NCBI RefSeq assembly: GCF_000389635.1 | Contig: NC_021182.1 | Span: 558,001-622,000, forward strand | Source: Clostridium pasteurianum BC1 | GTDB taxonomy: Bacteria; Bacillota; Clostridia; Clostridiales; Clostridiaceae | Length of the DNA stretch: 64,000 nucleotides | Direction of reading: 5' to 3' | Shown here: positions 15,639 through 24,463 of the stretch, piece after piece | How positions within the stretch are numbered: the stretch's first letter is position 1 | Layout of the letters: each line of letters starts with the position of its first letter | The notes under the pieces: model-generated | Told to the model about the DNA's origin: nothing | Database searches by the model: none | The model's input: the letters and a program-made list of their open reading frames with translations, nothing else | Position numbers and translations under genes: made by a program

Positions 15639-17159
15639 ATGGGGTGGTTTAAGAATATGATAATGAAAATGTTAAATGTAATGCCTGCACCAGCTTCACC
15701 AATTACTATACAGGAACCTTTAAGTTTTGAAGCCACTGTATTAAGAAATAGAATCTGGTATAGAGGTGAACCTAGTGAATTAGATCAGTTCTTTAAGAAT
15801 ACAGTAATTGACCTGGTAAGTAGATCTAGGTTTTGGGCTGCGGTACCTAGTGCAAAGCTAAACATAAGAAAAATGCACAGTGGTATGCCTTCTATAATCG
15901 TAGAAGCTTTGGCAGACATAGTTATAAGTGGAATAAATACTATAGAAGTTAATGACGAAACACAAGACGCTATTTGGCAGGAGATATCAGAAGATAATAA
16001 ATTTGATAAGCTTATTAAAAATATGATAATTGATACTCTTGTAACAGGTGATGGTGCTTTTAAAATTACAATAGATACCGACCTTACGGAATATCCTATA
16101 TTAGAATTCTATAGTGGTGAGAAAGTAGATTACACTGTAAAACGTGGCAGAATACAAGAAGTTATATTTTATACGGATTATGCTGCTAATGATAGGAATT
16201 ATAGGCTTGTAGAAACATTTGGGTATGGGTATATAAGAAACCAGTTGCTAGATGAAAGAGGAAAAGAAGTACCTTTAATTATGGTGCCAGAACTAGCAGG
16301 TATGCAAGATGCAACATTCGACAAAAGCTTTATGATGGCTGTACCTATTAAGTTCTATGATTCTCCTAAATGGGATAACAGGGGTAAAAGCATATTTGAT
16401 AATAAAACGGATGCATTTGACGCATTGGATGAAATAATAAGCCAATGGATTGATGCCATAAGAGCAGGAAGAGTTCAAAAGTATATTCCTGAAGATTTAT
16501 TACCTAAAGATCCTAACAGCGGTAAAATAATGCAGCCTAATCCATTTGATAATCAATTTATTCAGTTAAATGCAACTTTCAGTGAGGATAAACCAGGGAC
16601 TACAACCATGTTGCAGCCAACAATTAATTATGCTGCATTTGTCGAAAGCTATGCATCTGCGGTAGATATGTGTCTACAAGGGATAATATCTCCGAGTACA
16701 TTAGGCATGGATCTTAAAAAGAGAGACAACCAAGTTGCACAAAGAGAAAAGGAAAAGACAACTTTATATACTAGAAGTAAAATAATAGAAACTTTATCTG
16801 AGGTTATTCCAATGGTAATTAATACATCAATAAAGGCTTATAATTCGTTGAAAAGTATGGCTGTAGGTGGTGATACAGAAGTAACTTTAGATTTTGGTGA
16901 GTATGCTGCACCTGACTTTGAGAATAGAGTTGATACTATAGGTAAGGCGAAGCTTAATGGGATAATGAGTGTAGAACAATGTGTTGAGCAGCTATATGGT
17001 GATACATGGACAGAAGAACAAAAAGCTGAAGAAGTCTCAAAGCTGAAAGAAGAACAAGGATTAACTACCGTAGATCCACCTGCAGTAAATGGAAGTGATA
17101 ATCTTCCGGCTGATACAACTCTTACTGGCAATCAAGATAATCTGCCTAAGGGTGAATAA
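15639..17159 (+). CDS. Phage portal protein (SPP1/PBSX-like)
   Basis: 506 residues, starting 2 bp after terL. RNRIWYRGEPSELDQFFKNT near the N-terminus and a long helical middle with a C-terminal acidic, low-complexity tail match Firmicute portal proteins (SPP1 gp6 class). The order terS-terL-portal-minor capsid supports it. It forms the dodecameric DNA channel at one prohead vertex. Confidence 0.88.
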   Translation: MGWFKNMIMKMLNVMPAPASPITIQEPLSFEATVLRNRIWYRGEPSELDQFFKNTVIDLVSRSRFWAAVPSAKLNIRKMHSGMPSIIVEALADIVISGINTIEVNDETQDAIWQEISEDNKFDKLIKNMIIDTLVTGDGAFKITIDTDLTEYPILEFYSGEKVDYTVKRGRIQEVIFYTDYAANDRNYRLVETFGYGYIRNQLLDERGKEVPLIMVPELAGMQDATFDKSFMMAVPIKFYDSPKWDNRGKSIFDNKTDAFDALDEIISQWIDAIRAGRVQKYIPEDLLPKDPNSGKIMQPNPFDNQFIQLNATFSEDKPGTTTMLQPTINYAAFVESYASAVDMCLQGIISPSTLGMDLKKRDNQVAQREKEKTTLYTRSKIIETLSEVIPMVINTSIKAYNSLKSMAVGGDTEVTLDFGEYAAPDFENRVDTIGKAKLNGIMSVEQCVEQLYGDTWTEEQKAEEVSKLKEEQGLTTVDPPAVNGSDNLPADTTLTGNQDNLPKGE

Positions 17160-17161
17160 TC

Positions 17162-18382
17162 ATGAGTGGAAACAATGATAGTTACAGCCTAAGAGAAATA
17201 TTTCAGCAAATGGAACTGGACCTTATAGCTTCACTTAAGAGAAACTTTTATAGGCATAAGAATGAAGAATTAAAAGAAGGTTTTCAGTGGGAACAGTGGC
17301 AACTATCCAAACTTAGAAATATTGAAAAGTACCGCAAGCAGAATGAAAAGATTGTTGGTAAGTATAGTGATCCTATACAGAAGACTATAGATGCAGTATT
17401 GCAGGAAAGCTATAAAGCTGGAGAAAACAGAGTAACAAAGCTTATAAATCAAATAAAAAACTGGTTAGGCAAATATAGAAGGAAAGAAGCAGTAATTGAA
17501 TTTCCTAGTGATATTCAAAGAAGCTCTAGCCCACAAGGTATGGAAAAGTTAAAGGATATAGTATCAAGGGTAATGAATAAACCTAAGAATAATCCACCTC
17601 CGCAGGAAACTAACTTCTTTGGTATGAATGATAAAAAGCTTAAAGCTCTTACAGATTCAGTGCAGCATGATATTAATGTGGGCCAACATTCTGTTTTAAG
17701 AAAAATGGATGATGTGTATAGGCAGACAATATTTAAAACACAAGTATTTATGCAGAGTGGAGCTACTAGTTTAAATCAGGCTATTGATATGGCTACTAAG
17801 GACTTCTTAGACGCAGGTATTAACTCAATAGTATATAAAGATGGCAAGAGAGTAAATATTGCCGCATACGCTGAAATGGCTCTAAGAACAGCAAGTCAAA
17901 GAGCAACTTTTTTAGGTGAAGGCAAGAAGCGTGATGAATGGGGATTGCATTTAGTTGTTGTGTCAGCTCATGCTAATACATGCAAACTTTGCTTACCATG
18001 GCAAGGCAAAATCCTCATAGATGATGTATTCAGTAGCGGAAGTAAAGCTGATGGTGATTATCCATTACTTAGTGAAGCTATGAAAGCAGGACTTTTACAT
18101 CCTAACTGTAGGCATACATTAGCGACATACTTTCCAGGTATAACAAAACTACCTGAGGTACCTGATGAAGATACTTCAACCAGTAATTATAAAGCGGAGC
18201 AGCAGCAAAGGGCCATTGAAAGAGAAATAAGAAGATGGAAAAGGCGAGAAGCTGGCTCTTTAGATCCTAAGAATGTAAATACGGCCAGTGATAAGGTTAA
18301 GGAATTACAAGATAGATTAAGACAACATCTAAGGGATAATCCAGAACTTAGAAGAGATTATAGTCGGGAAAAAGCGAGGTGA
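17162..18382 (+). CDS. Phage minor capsid / head morphogenesis protein
   Basis: 406 residues. The C-terminal half has the Phage_min_cap2 / SPP1 gp7-like domain with HLVVVSAHANTCKLCLPWQGK and LLHPNCRHTLATYFPGI: a CxxC and a HxNCRH set that probably binds metal. Such proteins are few-copy head components ejected with, or placed near, the portal. It starts 2 bp after the portal gene. Confidence 0.87.
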   Translation: MSGNNDSYSLREIFQQMELDLIASLKRNFYRHKNEELKEGFQWEQWQLSKLRNIEKYRKQNEKIVGKYSDPIQKTIDAVLQESYKAGENRVTKLINQIKNWLGKYRRKEAVIEFPSDIQRSSSPQGMEKLKDIVSRVMNKPKNNPPPQETNFFGMNDKKLKALTDSVQHDINVGQHSVLRKMDDVYRQTIFKTQVFMQSGATSLNQAIDMATKDFLDAGINSIVYKDGKRVNIAAYAEMALRTASQRATFLGEGKKRDEWGLHLVVVSAHANTCKLCLPWQGKILIDDVFSSGSKADGDYPLLSEAMKAGLLHPNCRHTLATYFPGITKLPEVPDEDTSTSNYKAEQQQRAIEREIRRWKRREAGSLDPKNVNTASDKVKELQDRLRQHLRDNPELRRDYSREKAR

Positions 18383-18387
18383 GATAA

Positions 18388-18558
18388 ATGATTAAGACAA
18401 TTATTCTTGATCTAGCAGGATTATTTATAATTGGTTCAGCTATTTATGATATGTATGTAAAGCATGATATTAAGAAAACTAATGCTAGTATTAAACAGGT
18501 GAATGAAGAATGTAAAAAATGGATAAAAGAGAATACAAATTCAAGCGAGGTGAAGTAA
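18388..18558 (+). CDS. Small single-pass membrane protein (56 aa)
   Basis: ATG at 18388, behind GCGAGGTGAGATAA. The product begins MIKTIILDLAGLFIIGSAIY (one transmembrane helix) and continues as a charged helix rich in K/N/E. Unknown function; coupled to the minor capsid gene (5 bp gap) and to the next small gene (directly adjacent). Confidence 0.55.
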   Translation: MIKTIILDLAGLFIIGSAIYDMYVKHDIKKTNASIKQVNEECKKWIKENTNSSEVK

Positions 18559-18720
18559 ATGGATGAGGAGTTAGATGTTAAAATTGATAAGATAATTAGA
18601 TTTAAAAAAGGAGAATGCATAAAAGTATCTGTAGAATTATCTAAAATTGAATCTAAGCAATTGAAAAGTATAAAAGATTTCCTTGATACTATGTTCAAGG
18701 AAATCAAAGAATTATTTTGA
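18559..18720 (+). CDS. Small phage protein (53 aa)
   Basis: Begins one base after the previous stop, with AGCGAGGTGA as ribosome site. Charged product (DEELDVKIDKIIRF, then SKQLKSIKDFLDTMFKEIKE), probably alpha/beta. Its end overlaps by 9 bp the end of the convergent gene 18712-19416, so an insertion point of the antisense gene lies exactly here. Confidence 0.5.
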   Translation: MDEELDVKIDKIIRFKKGECIKVSVELSKIESKQLKSIKDFLDTMFKEIKELF

Positions 18721-19416
18721 ATTCTTATTAATTTTATTACTAAATTCAATAAGAGAGTTTAATTTTTGTGGATCCTCCATCATAACTGGAATTAGTTGTT
18801 CTAAAAACTTTTCTTCTGGAGAGGTTTTATTATTATTGGCTATCTTGTCTGCTAATACAGATATGACAGAAGTGTCTGTAGATGATTTTGATATTTTAGA
18901 ATCTAAATCTTTAATGTTATCTTGTATTACAAATAGTTCCTGTAAAATTTGAGAGTTAAAAGTTTTCGATGAATCTTCATTTACAGAGGAAGTACTGTCT
19001 GTAAATGAAATAGAGTTAATAGTTTGAATAAGTCTTTCTTTTAATTCATCAACAGAATCTAGGTCAGTTAAATCATAATCAAAAGTTCTAATTGCGTATA
19101 CATCAAAAGGAATAGAATCACTTTTGTCCTTTAAATGTATTATAGGTTTATTTAAAGCAGTTCTATAGCCAATTTCATAAAAAGCGTTTGGATTATGCTC
19201 TGTTAAATCGGCAATGACTAAATCGGATTCTGTTAGATGTTTTAGAATAGTTTCAGTTATGGAATCACTTGAGTTTAAACTGTCTACTCTAATAGGTTCA
19301 TCAAAACCGCATTCATTGCATACAGGAGCAATAACGTGTTTTAAAAGTTTATCAGATCGCTTACGAGTATCACTACCATCATTACCAATAGGACATACAA
19401 TAAAACATTTTTTCAT
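18712..19416 (-). CDS. Nucleoside 2-deoxyribosyltransferase-like protein, antisense cargo gene
   Basis: The ATG at 19416 is chosen (AGAAGGTG five bases upstream); an in-frame ATG 24 bp earlier has no ribosome site. 234 residues. The N-terminal domain (KKCFIVCPIGNDGSDTRKRSD, SDLVIADLTEHNPNAFYEIG, NKPIIHLKD) has the flavodoxin-like fold of nucleoside 2-deoxyribosyltransferases and related TIR-like domains. The Glu of NAFYEIGY is at the nucleophile position. The C-terminal about 100 residues are helical. It is opposite to the late operon, between minor capsid and scaffold genes, so it is probably expressed in the lysogen. A nucleotide-processing defence or superinfection role is an inference. 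Confidence 0.72.
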   Translation of the reverse strand: MKKCFIVCPIGNDGSDTRKRSDKLLKHVIAPVCNECGFDEPIRVDSLNSSDSITETILKHLTESDLVIADLTEHNPNAFYEIGYRTALNKPIIHLKDKSDSIPFDVYAIRTFDYDLTDLDSVDELKERLIQTINSISFTDSTSSVNEDSSKTFNSQILQELFVIQDNIKDLDSKISKSSTDTSVISVLADKIANNNKTSPEEKFLEQLIPVMMEDPQKLNSLIEFSNKINKNSK

Positions 19417-19558
19417 AAATACACCTTCTTTCAATGACATTTTATCATATTAAAACATAATTTTACAATTATTTTAAGTCTTAGCAATAGGGCTTTTTTA
19501 TTTTGTCCTAAATAAGACTTTAAACTGTTTAAATTCATATGAAAGGAATGATTTATAA

Positions 19559-20134
19559 GTGAATAAAGAGCAATTTATAGCACTAGGACTTACAGAGGAA
19601 CAGGCTAAAAAGGCAGCAGAAGCTTCTACAGAGGAGTTGAAGTCTTATGTTGAAAAACAAAAGTTTGATACTGTTAGTGAGGAAAATAAGAACCTCAAAA
19701 CCACCGTAAAGGAAAATGCAACTCAACTTGAAAACCTTAAAAAGTCCGCTGGAGATAATGAAGAACTTAAAAATCAAATAGCTACATTACAGGCTGATAA
19801 TGCAACTAAAGAACAGGAATATCAAGGACAACTTAAGGATTTACAATTAAGTAATGCTATTAAGTTATCTATAGCTGGTAAGGTACAGGATGAAGGTATA
19901 GTTTCAGGACTAATAGATAAATCAAAGCTAATTTTAGGTGATGATGGAAAAGTTACTGGACTTGATGAACAGTTAAAAGGACTTCAAGAAAGTAAAGCTT
20001 TCTTATTTAAGCAAGAAGATACAACCAATACTACTATACCAGGTTTTAAACTTGGAGCAGATGGCAGTGGTAGTGGTGGTGCAGCAAATATAAATACTCA
20101 GCTAGATGCTATATTTGGAAATGAGACTAAATAG
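19559..20134 (+). CDS. Scaffolding protein (phage GP20 family)
   Basis: 191 residues, GTG start after GAAAGGAATG. N-terminal NKEQFIALGLTEEQAKKAAE, a long coiled coil (about 35-110, ENKNLKTTVKENATQLENLK), then a C-terminal region ending in INTQLDAIFGNETK. This is the layout of the SPP1 gp11 / GP20 scaffolds that guide prohead assembly and leave before DNA filling. It lies directly before the major capsid gene. Confidence 0.88.
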   Translation: MNKEQFIALGLTEEQAKKAAEASTEELKSYVEKQKFDTVSEENKNLKTTVKENATQLENLKKSAGDNEELKNQIATLQADNATKEQEYQGQLKDLQLSNAIKLSIAGKVQDEGIVSGLIDKSKLILGDDGKVTGLDEQLKGLQESKAFLFKQEDTTNTTIPGFKLGADGSGSGGAANINTQLDAIFGNETK

Positions 20135-20151
20135 TAAAGGGGAGATAAATA

Positions 20152-21030
20152 ATGGCAATTAATTATGTAGACAGTTTTTTAACACAATTGCAACAGAAAT
20201 ATACAAGAGAACTTACTTCTAGTGCCTTAACTTCTGACAATGTTAAATTTATAGGTGCTAAGAATGTGAAAATACCTAGAATGACACTTAGTGGATATAA
20301 GGATCACAATAGAGCAGGTGGGTGGAATACAGGAACTTATGGTAATGACTTTGAAATAAAGACACTTGCGCATGATAGAGATGTATCTTTCTATGTTGAT
20401 GCTGAGGACGTTGATGAAACCAATCAGATACTTACAGTTGCAAATATCACTAATGTATTTTTAACTGAGCAGGCAATACCAGAATTAGATAAATACAGAT
20501 ACAGTAAATTATATGCTGATTTTGTAGGTTTTGGTGGAGTTGCTGATACTACAGTACTTACTCTTGCTAATATCTTAACTGTGTTTGATCAGCTTATGCA
20601 GAATATGGATGATGCTAACGTTCCTGGTAGTGGAAGAAAAATATATGTAACTCCTGCTGTTAATACTCTATTAAAGCAAGCTAATCAAATGCAAAGATTT
20701 ATAAATGTAGATGGAAGCACCTCTGGGACAATTAATAGAACTGTACATTCTCTTGATGATGTAGACATTATCATAGTTCCATCCGATAGAATGCAGACGG
20801 TTTATGATTTTACCACTGGAGCAGTGGCAGGAGTAGGTGCAAAGCAAATAAACATGATACTTATGCACCCAAGTGCGGTAATAGCACCTATAAAGAGAAG
20901 TGCTATATATTTATGGGCACCAGGGACACATACTCAAGGTGATGGCTGGTTATATCAAAATAGATCCTATACAGATTTATTCTTAATACAGAATAAAGTA
21001 CCAGGTATTCAAATTAATAAACTAGCTTAG
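20152..21030 (+). CDS. Major capsid protein
   Basis: 292 residues, 17 bp after the scaffold with ribosome site AGGGGAGA. INYVDSFLTQLQQKYTRELT, then FIGAKNVKIPRMTLSGYKDH and SFYVDAEDVDETN are characteristic of HK97-fold capsid proteins in SPP1/PBSX-like phages. Position and size agree. There is no sign of an N-terminal protease delta domain, consistent with a separate scaffold. Confidence 0.92.
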   Translation: MAINYVDSFLTQLQQKYTRELTSSALTSDNVKFIGAKNVKIPRMTLSGYKDHNRAGGWNTGTYGNDFEIKTLAHDRDVSFYVDAEDVDETNQILTVANITNVFLTEQAIPELDKYRYSKLYADFVGFGGVADTTVLTLANILTVFDQLMQNMDDANVPGSGRKIYVTPAVNTLLKQANQMQRFINVDGSTSGTINRTVHSLDDVDIIIVPSDRMQTVYDFTTGAVAGVGAKQINMILMHPSAVIAPIKRSAIYLWAPGTHTQGDGWLYQNRSYTDLFLIQNKVPGIQINKLA

Positions 21031-21041
21031 GAGGGATATAG

Positions 21042-21269
21042 ATGTTAGCAGTACAAGGAAATAAACAGATTAAAATTGAAGAGAAAGACAAAGCTTATTA
21101 TTTAACATTAGGTTATGACATAGCAGATGTAGATGAGAAAGGTAATTTAACGATTACTGAAAATGCCCCAGGTAAAACAGTAACATATGCCAAGTATAAA
21201 GAAGCTTTGGATAAAATAGTAGAACTTGAAAATCAAATTGAAGCCCTCAAAAATCCTAAGGGTAAATAA
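21042..21269 (+). CDS. Small structural protein (75 aa) after capsid
   Basis: Beta-rich N-terminal part (QGNKQIKIEEKDKAYYLTLG), a linker, and a C-terminal coiled coil (YKEALDKIVELENQIEALK). Small proteins with this layout follow the capsid gene in many siphophages, and some decorate the head. The exact role is unknown. Confidence 0.6.
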   Translation: MLAVQGNKQIKIEEKDKAYYLTLGYDIADVDEKGNLTITENAPGKTVTYAKYKEALDKIVELENQIEALKNPKGK

Positions 21270-21271
21270 TC

Positions 21272-21631
21272 ATGGTTTATGTAGATAGTAATTATTATAA
21301 AACTACATTTAAGGGTACTGTTATTCCTGATGATGAATTAGACAACCAATTAGAATTAGCAAGTGACAATATAGATTCTTTAACTTATAATTCTATAGTT
21401 GCTGCTGGATTTGATAGTCTTACACCATTTCAGCAGGATAAGGTACAGAAAGCAGTATGTTTACAAGCTGAATTCCTATACCAGTATGGTGATTTTATAA
21501 ACTTGCCAGTAAATAACTATAGTGCTGGAAGTGTGAGCCTGAATTTAGGTAATGGCAGCAACGGAATAAAAGCTCCTAATACAGTTATGCATTACTTAAA
21601 ACAAACAGGATTAACAAACAGAGTATTATGA
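21272..21631 (+). CDS. Head-tail connector (adaptor) protein
   Basis: 119 residues: MVYVDSNYYKTTFKGTVIPD, then a helix-rich core (LASDNIDSLTYNSIVAAG, TPFQQDKVQKAVCLQAEFLY). This fits the gp6/gp15-type adaptor (DUF3199/YqbG-like) that docks under the portal. It is the first of four connector-type genes in the standard order. Confidence 0.75.
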   Translation: MVYVDSNYYKTTFKGTVIPDDELDNQLELASDNIDSLTYNSIVAAGFDSLTPFQQDKVQKAVCLQAEFLYQYGDFINLPVNNYSAGSVSLNLGNGSNGIKAPNTVMHYLKQTGLTNRVL

Positions 21632-21640
21632 GGTGGTCGT

Positions 21641-21967
21641 ATGAAAGGTAAATTACCATTTCCAAAGTGGATATTAAATACTGACCTTAAGATATTTCAA
21701 ACTAAAACTGGTGAAGATGGTGGCCCTGAGGAAACTATTTTATTTGATGATAAAGCTTTCTATGAGGAAAAAACAAGGCAGACATTAGATAAAGAAAGAA
21801 AGCTTGTAACATTAAGTGGCAAAGTAATAGTTCCCGGGGATATTAATCCAGGTAAAATAATAGAAGGCTGTGTCCAGGTAGGTGAGGTTAAGAGAGATAT
21901 ATTTAGATCTTCAAGACCAAAGAATCCTGATGGCACAGTCTTTTCTACTGAATTGGATTTGATGTAA
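21641..21967 (+). CDS. Head closure protein
   Basis: 108 residues with beta-rich composition (FDDKAFYEEKTRQTLDKERK, KVIVPGDINPGKIIEGCVQV), as in SPP1 gp16-like stoppers that close the filled head. It overlaps the next gene by 1 bp. The assignment rests on position between adaptor and tail completion genes. Confidence 0.68.
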   Translation: MKGKLPFPKWILNTDLKIFQTKTGEDGGPEETILFDDKAFYEEKTRQTLDKERKLVTLSGKVIVPGDINPGKIIEGCVQVGEVKRDIFRSSRPKNPDGTVFSTELDLM

Positions 21968-22350
21968 TGAAGGCTAAAGTAAGCATTAAACTTAATAATT
22001 CCGCTATATCTACTTTACAAAAAGCACAGCAGCAGGCACTAGAAATGACTATGGAAGCTGTTAAAACAGATATAGTAACTTCTGCTGTGGTTCCTAAAAA
22101 TACAGGAGAACTTGAAAGAAGCGGCTATGTAGATACTTCAAGGCTTCAGGATATGGTTGCATCTATAGTATTTGACACACCTTATGCAAGGCGTTTATAT
22201 TGGCATCCTGAATATAATTTTAGGCATGATAAAAATGTAAATGCACAGGGTAAATGGATGGAAGCTTACATTAGTGGCGATAAGAAAGATTTTATAAAAG
22301 ATACTTACATGAAGTTCTTTAAAGAGTTAAGTAAGGGGCTGGTTAAATAA
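21967..22350 (+). CDS. Minor capsid / tail-completion protein (HK97 gp10-like)
   Basis: 127 residues. The core VPKNTGELERSGYVDTS with TPYARRLYWHPEYNFRHDK is the signature of the Minor_capsid_2 / HK97 gp10 group, where the Y-A-R-x-L-Y-W-H segment is conserved. It sits at the head-tail interface. One-base overlaps link it to both neighbours. Confidence 0.82.
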   Translation: MKAKVSIKLNNSAISTLQKAQQQALEMTMEAVKTDIVTSAVVPKNTGELERSGYVDTSRLQDMVASIVFDTPYARRLYWHPEYNFRHDKNVNAQGKWMEAYISGDKKDFIKDTYMKFFKELSKGLVK

Positions 22351-22736
22351 TGTTACTAAGTGAAATAAAAGACTGGCTTAAAACTAAAATAGATTGTCCT
22401 AATTGGTATGTAGGAAAGATTGATGGAAGCGTAGAACAATGTATAGGAATCTACAGTATTGTAGGCGGCAAGTCCAACATAGCTGTAGGTGGATTAAATA
22501 ATACATCCTATGCTAAGAAATCTATATCAATCCTAATCCATTGGGGGAATCAAACTACTCCAGCAGAACAAAAGGCTCAAGAAGTATATAATACATTCTT
22601 TGGCCAAAGTGCTGTAATAGGCGGTAAAAGAGTTATTCAATTTGATATGAGAACTTCAGAGCCTATAGGAGTAGGAACAGATAGTAATGATATTTTTGAA
22701 TTTGTAATTGAAACAACAATAATTTATGAAAGGTAG
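22350..22736 (+). CDS. Tail terminator (Minor_capsid_3 family)
   Basis: 128 residues: MLLSEIKDWLKTKIDCPNWY, then IGIYSIVGGKSNIAVGGL and AQEVYNTFFGQSAV, ending FEFVIETTIIYER. This is the alpha/beta ring fold of tail terminators (SPP1 gp17, lambda gpU). It caps the polymerising tail tube. Confidence 0.82.
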   Translation: MLLSEIKDWLKTKIDCPNWYVGKIDGSVEQCIGIYSIVGGKSNIAVGGLNNTSYAKKSISILIHWGNQTTPAEQKAQEVYNTFFGQSAVIGGKRVIQFDMRTSEPIGVGTDSNDIFEFVIETTIIYER

Positions 22737-22746
22737 GTAATGAATA

Positions 22747-23193
22747 ATGTCATTTAGTGGAGTATTTCCAGTCTATGATCTTGTATTTAAGATTGGAACA
22801 AAAGGTTTAGCAAGTGTAGCAACGGATATGATGCCTATTGCGGACATGGAAAGTTTTGCTATAAAAATGGCTGGTAAAGCTGAAACATGGATACCAATGA
22901 CGACTAATGGATGGGAACGAAATATAATAACCTCAAAGGGGTTCGCAATAACTCTTAAAGGTAAAAGAAATGTAGGAGATTCAGGCAATGATTATGTTGC
23001 AGGATTAGCATGGAAAACTGGTCTTAGCTGTTCAACTATGGCAGAGATAGATTTCCCTGATGGTTCAAAATTAGCTTTTAATTGTGCGGTTGATGTAACA
23101 AACCCTGGTGGAGATAAAAGTGAAGCTATGACACCTTTGGAATTTGACTTGAAGTCTGATGGCGAACCAACATTTACACCAGCAGTGGGTTAG
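22747..23193 (+). CDS. Major tail tube protein
   Basis: 148 residues: DLVFKIGTKGLASVATDMMP, WIPMTTNGWERNIITSKGFA, and NCAVDVTNPGGDKSEAMTPLEF. Beta-rich, with the small single-domain tube fold. It comes directly after the terminator and before the tail assembly chaperones, with no sheath gene, so the tail is non-contractile. Confidence 0.85.
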   Translation: MSFSGVFPVYDLVFKIGTKGLASVATDMMPIADMESFAIKMAGKAETWIPMTTNGWERNIITSKGFAITLKGKRNVGDSGNDYVAGLAWKTGLSCSTMAEIDFPDGSKLAFNCAVDVTNPGGDKSEAMTPLEFDLKSDGEPTFTPAVG

Positions 23194-23206
23194 GAGGAAT
23201 TTATAA

Positions 23207-23536
23207 ATGGGAAAATTTTATGACATATCCAATCGAATGGATAATACTAAATCAGAGGTAAAGATAGATGATGAACATATCTTTAAAATAAATACACATA
23301 AAGCAGTAGGATTACAACTTACTGATATTTCAAAAGATGAAAGTTTAAATGATTATGAAAGAGTAGACAAAATAATTAAAATTGGATTAGGGGAAGAAGC
23401 TTTTAATTATATAGAAAGCCTTAATCTTAATATGAGCAGCTATAAGCCTATAATAAACACTATAATAGCAGCACTTAATGGTGTAGAAATAGAGGAAATA
23501 GAAAAAGCAGAGGAAGACCAAAATAAAAAAAAGTAG
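23207..23536 (+). CDS. Tail assembly chaperone gpG
   Basis: 109 residues, mostly alpha-helical (DEHIFKINTHKAVGLQLTDI, IKIGLGEEAFNYIESLNLNM). It ends in a poly-lysine tract encoded by A8G just before the stop. In lambda-like tails, gpG and its frameshift extension gpGT bind the tape measure and recruit tube subunits. The position between tube and tape measure genes and the slippery site make the call secure. Confidence 0.88.
   Translation: MGKFYDISNRMDNTKSEVKIDDEHIFKINTHKAVGLQLTDISKDESLNDYERVDKIIKIGLGEEAFNYIESLNLNMSSYKPIINTIIAALNGVEIEEIEKAEEDQNKKK
23527..23533 (+). promoter_or_regulatory. -1 ribosomal frameshift site A AAA AAG
   Basis: In the gpG frame the bases read AAT AAA AAA AAG TAG, so the heptamer A-AAA-AAG (X XXY YYZ) sits directly before the stop. 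A -1 slip enters an open frame (GTA GAG CAG TGG) that runs to 23868. This is the most slip-prone bacterial heptamer. Confidence 0.88.
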
Positions 23537-23868
23537 AGCAGTGGTATGACATATATGATGATTGGGGATTAATTGAAGCTAGTTTTACTGCTCAATATGG
23601 AATAAGACTTAGAAATGAACCTGATATGTCTTGGTCTGAATTCTGTACTCTCCTAGCTGGAATAATGCCTAAGACTCCACTTGGACAGATTGTGGCTATC
23701 AGAAGCGAGGAGGACAAAGATATGCTTAAAAACTTTACAGCTGAACAGAATCACATTAGGGATGAGTGGAGAAATAGACAGATAGATGATATGACAGAAG
23801 AAGAGAAGCAAAACTCAATTAAAGAAGTGCAGGAATTATTTGCAAAAGCTTTTGGTCAGTCTGTATAA
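23533..23868 (+). CDS. gpT extension, made as gpG-T frameshift fusion
   Basis: This frame has no own ribosome site at its upstream end and is continuous with gpG after a -1 shift; the predicted fusion is about 220 residues. The extension reads VEQWYDIYDDWGLIEASFTA, then MSWSEFCTLLAGIMPKTPLG and NHIRDEWRNRQIDDMTEEEK, matching T domains (DUF-type bacteriophage Gp15-like). An internal ATG at 23626 lacks a good ribosome site. The fusion is the minor chaperone form contacting the tape measure. Confidence 0.85.
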   Translation, partial: VEQWYDIYDDWGLIEASFTAQYGIRLRNEPDMSWSEFCTLLAGIMPKTPLGQIVAIRSEEDKDMLKNFTAEQNHIRDEWRNRQIDDMTEEEKQNSIKEVQELFAKAFGQSV

Positions 23869-23919
23869 ATGCCCTTAAAAATATAGTATAATTGTGGTAA
23901 AAATATAGGGGGTATTTGT

Positions 23920-24444
23920 ATGGGGCTTAAAGATTTTATGAAAAAGATGGCTGATAAACAATCAGAATCCAATGAAAAGATAAAATCAAAAATAGAAGAA
24001 GGCAAGGAAGAAATAAGAGAAAGAAATGAAAAAGCCAAGGAAAAGATAAAAGCAAATAATGAAAAATATGCACAAAAACGTGCTGAAAAAGCTGCCTTAT
24101 ATGAGAAAAAACAAGCTGAAAAAGATAAAAAAATATCAGACATAAATGATAAAATAAATAAGATAAGAGCAAATAATCCTAACGCGGGTAAAATTGTTCT
24201 GAGTGAAAAAGCAAAGGAAAAAGAATATCAAAAAGAAAGATTGAAACAACTTAAGAGGGATCATATTCCTTTTTGTCCTAAGTGCAAGAGTACCCAGTTA
24301 ACTTTTGTAAATAAAAAGCTTAGTATTGGGAGAGCATTATTGGGTGGTGCTGCACTTGGTGAAACTGGGGCAATCCTTGGAGGGATAACTAGTAAAAAAG
24401 GAAAAGTTAAATGTCTTAATTGCGGTCATACTTGGAAATTATAA
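23920..24444 (+). CDS. Coiled-coil, glycine-zipper and zinc-ribbon protein (probable cargo)
   Basis: 174 residues. A highly charged coiled coil (about 1-110, K/E-rich), a first CxxC (PFCPKCKSTQ), a Gly-rich hydrophobic stretch resembling a glycine zipper (LLGGAALGETGAILGGITS) and a second CxxC (CLNCGHTWKL) forming a zinc ribbon. Proteins with this C-terminus are widespread in Firmicutes, with unknown function. A TATAAT (about 23887) and ribosome site AGGGGGT precede it and a terminator hairpin follows, so it seems to be an independent unit inserted between gpT and the tape measure gene. Confidence 0.6.
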   Translation: MGLKDFMKKMADKQSESNEKIKSKIEEGKEEIRERNEKAKEKIKANNEKYAQKRAEKAALYEKKQAEKDKKISDINDKINKIRANNPNAGKIVLSEKAKEKEYQKERLKQLKRDHIPFCPKCKSTQLTFVNKKLSIGRALLGGAALGETGAILGGITSKKGKVKCLNCGHTWKL

Positions 24445-24463
24445 AATTCAATATTATTTTATC

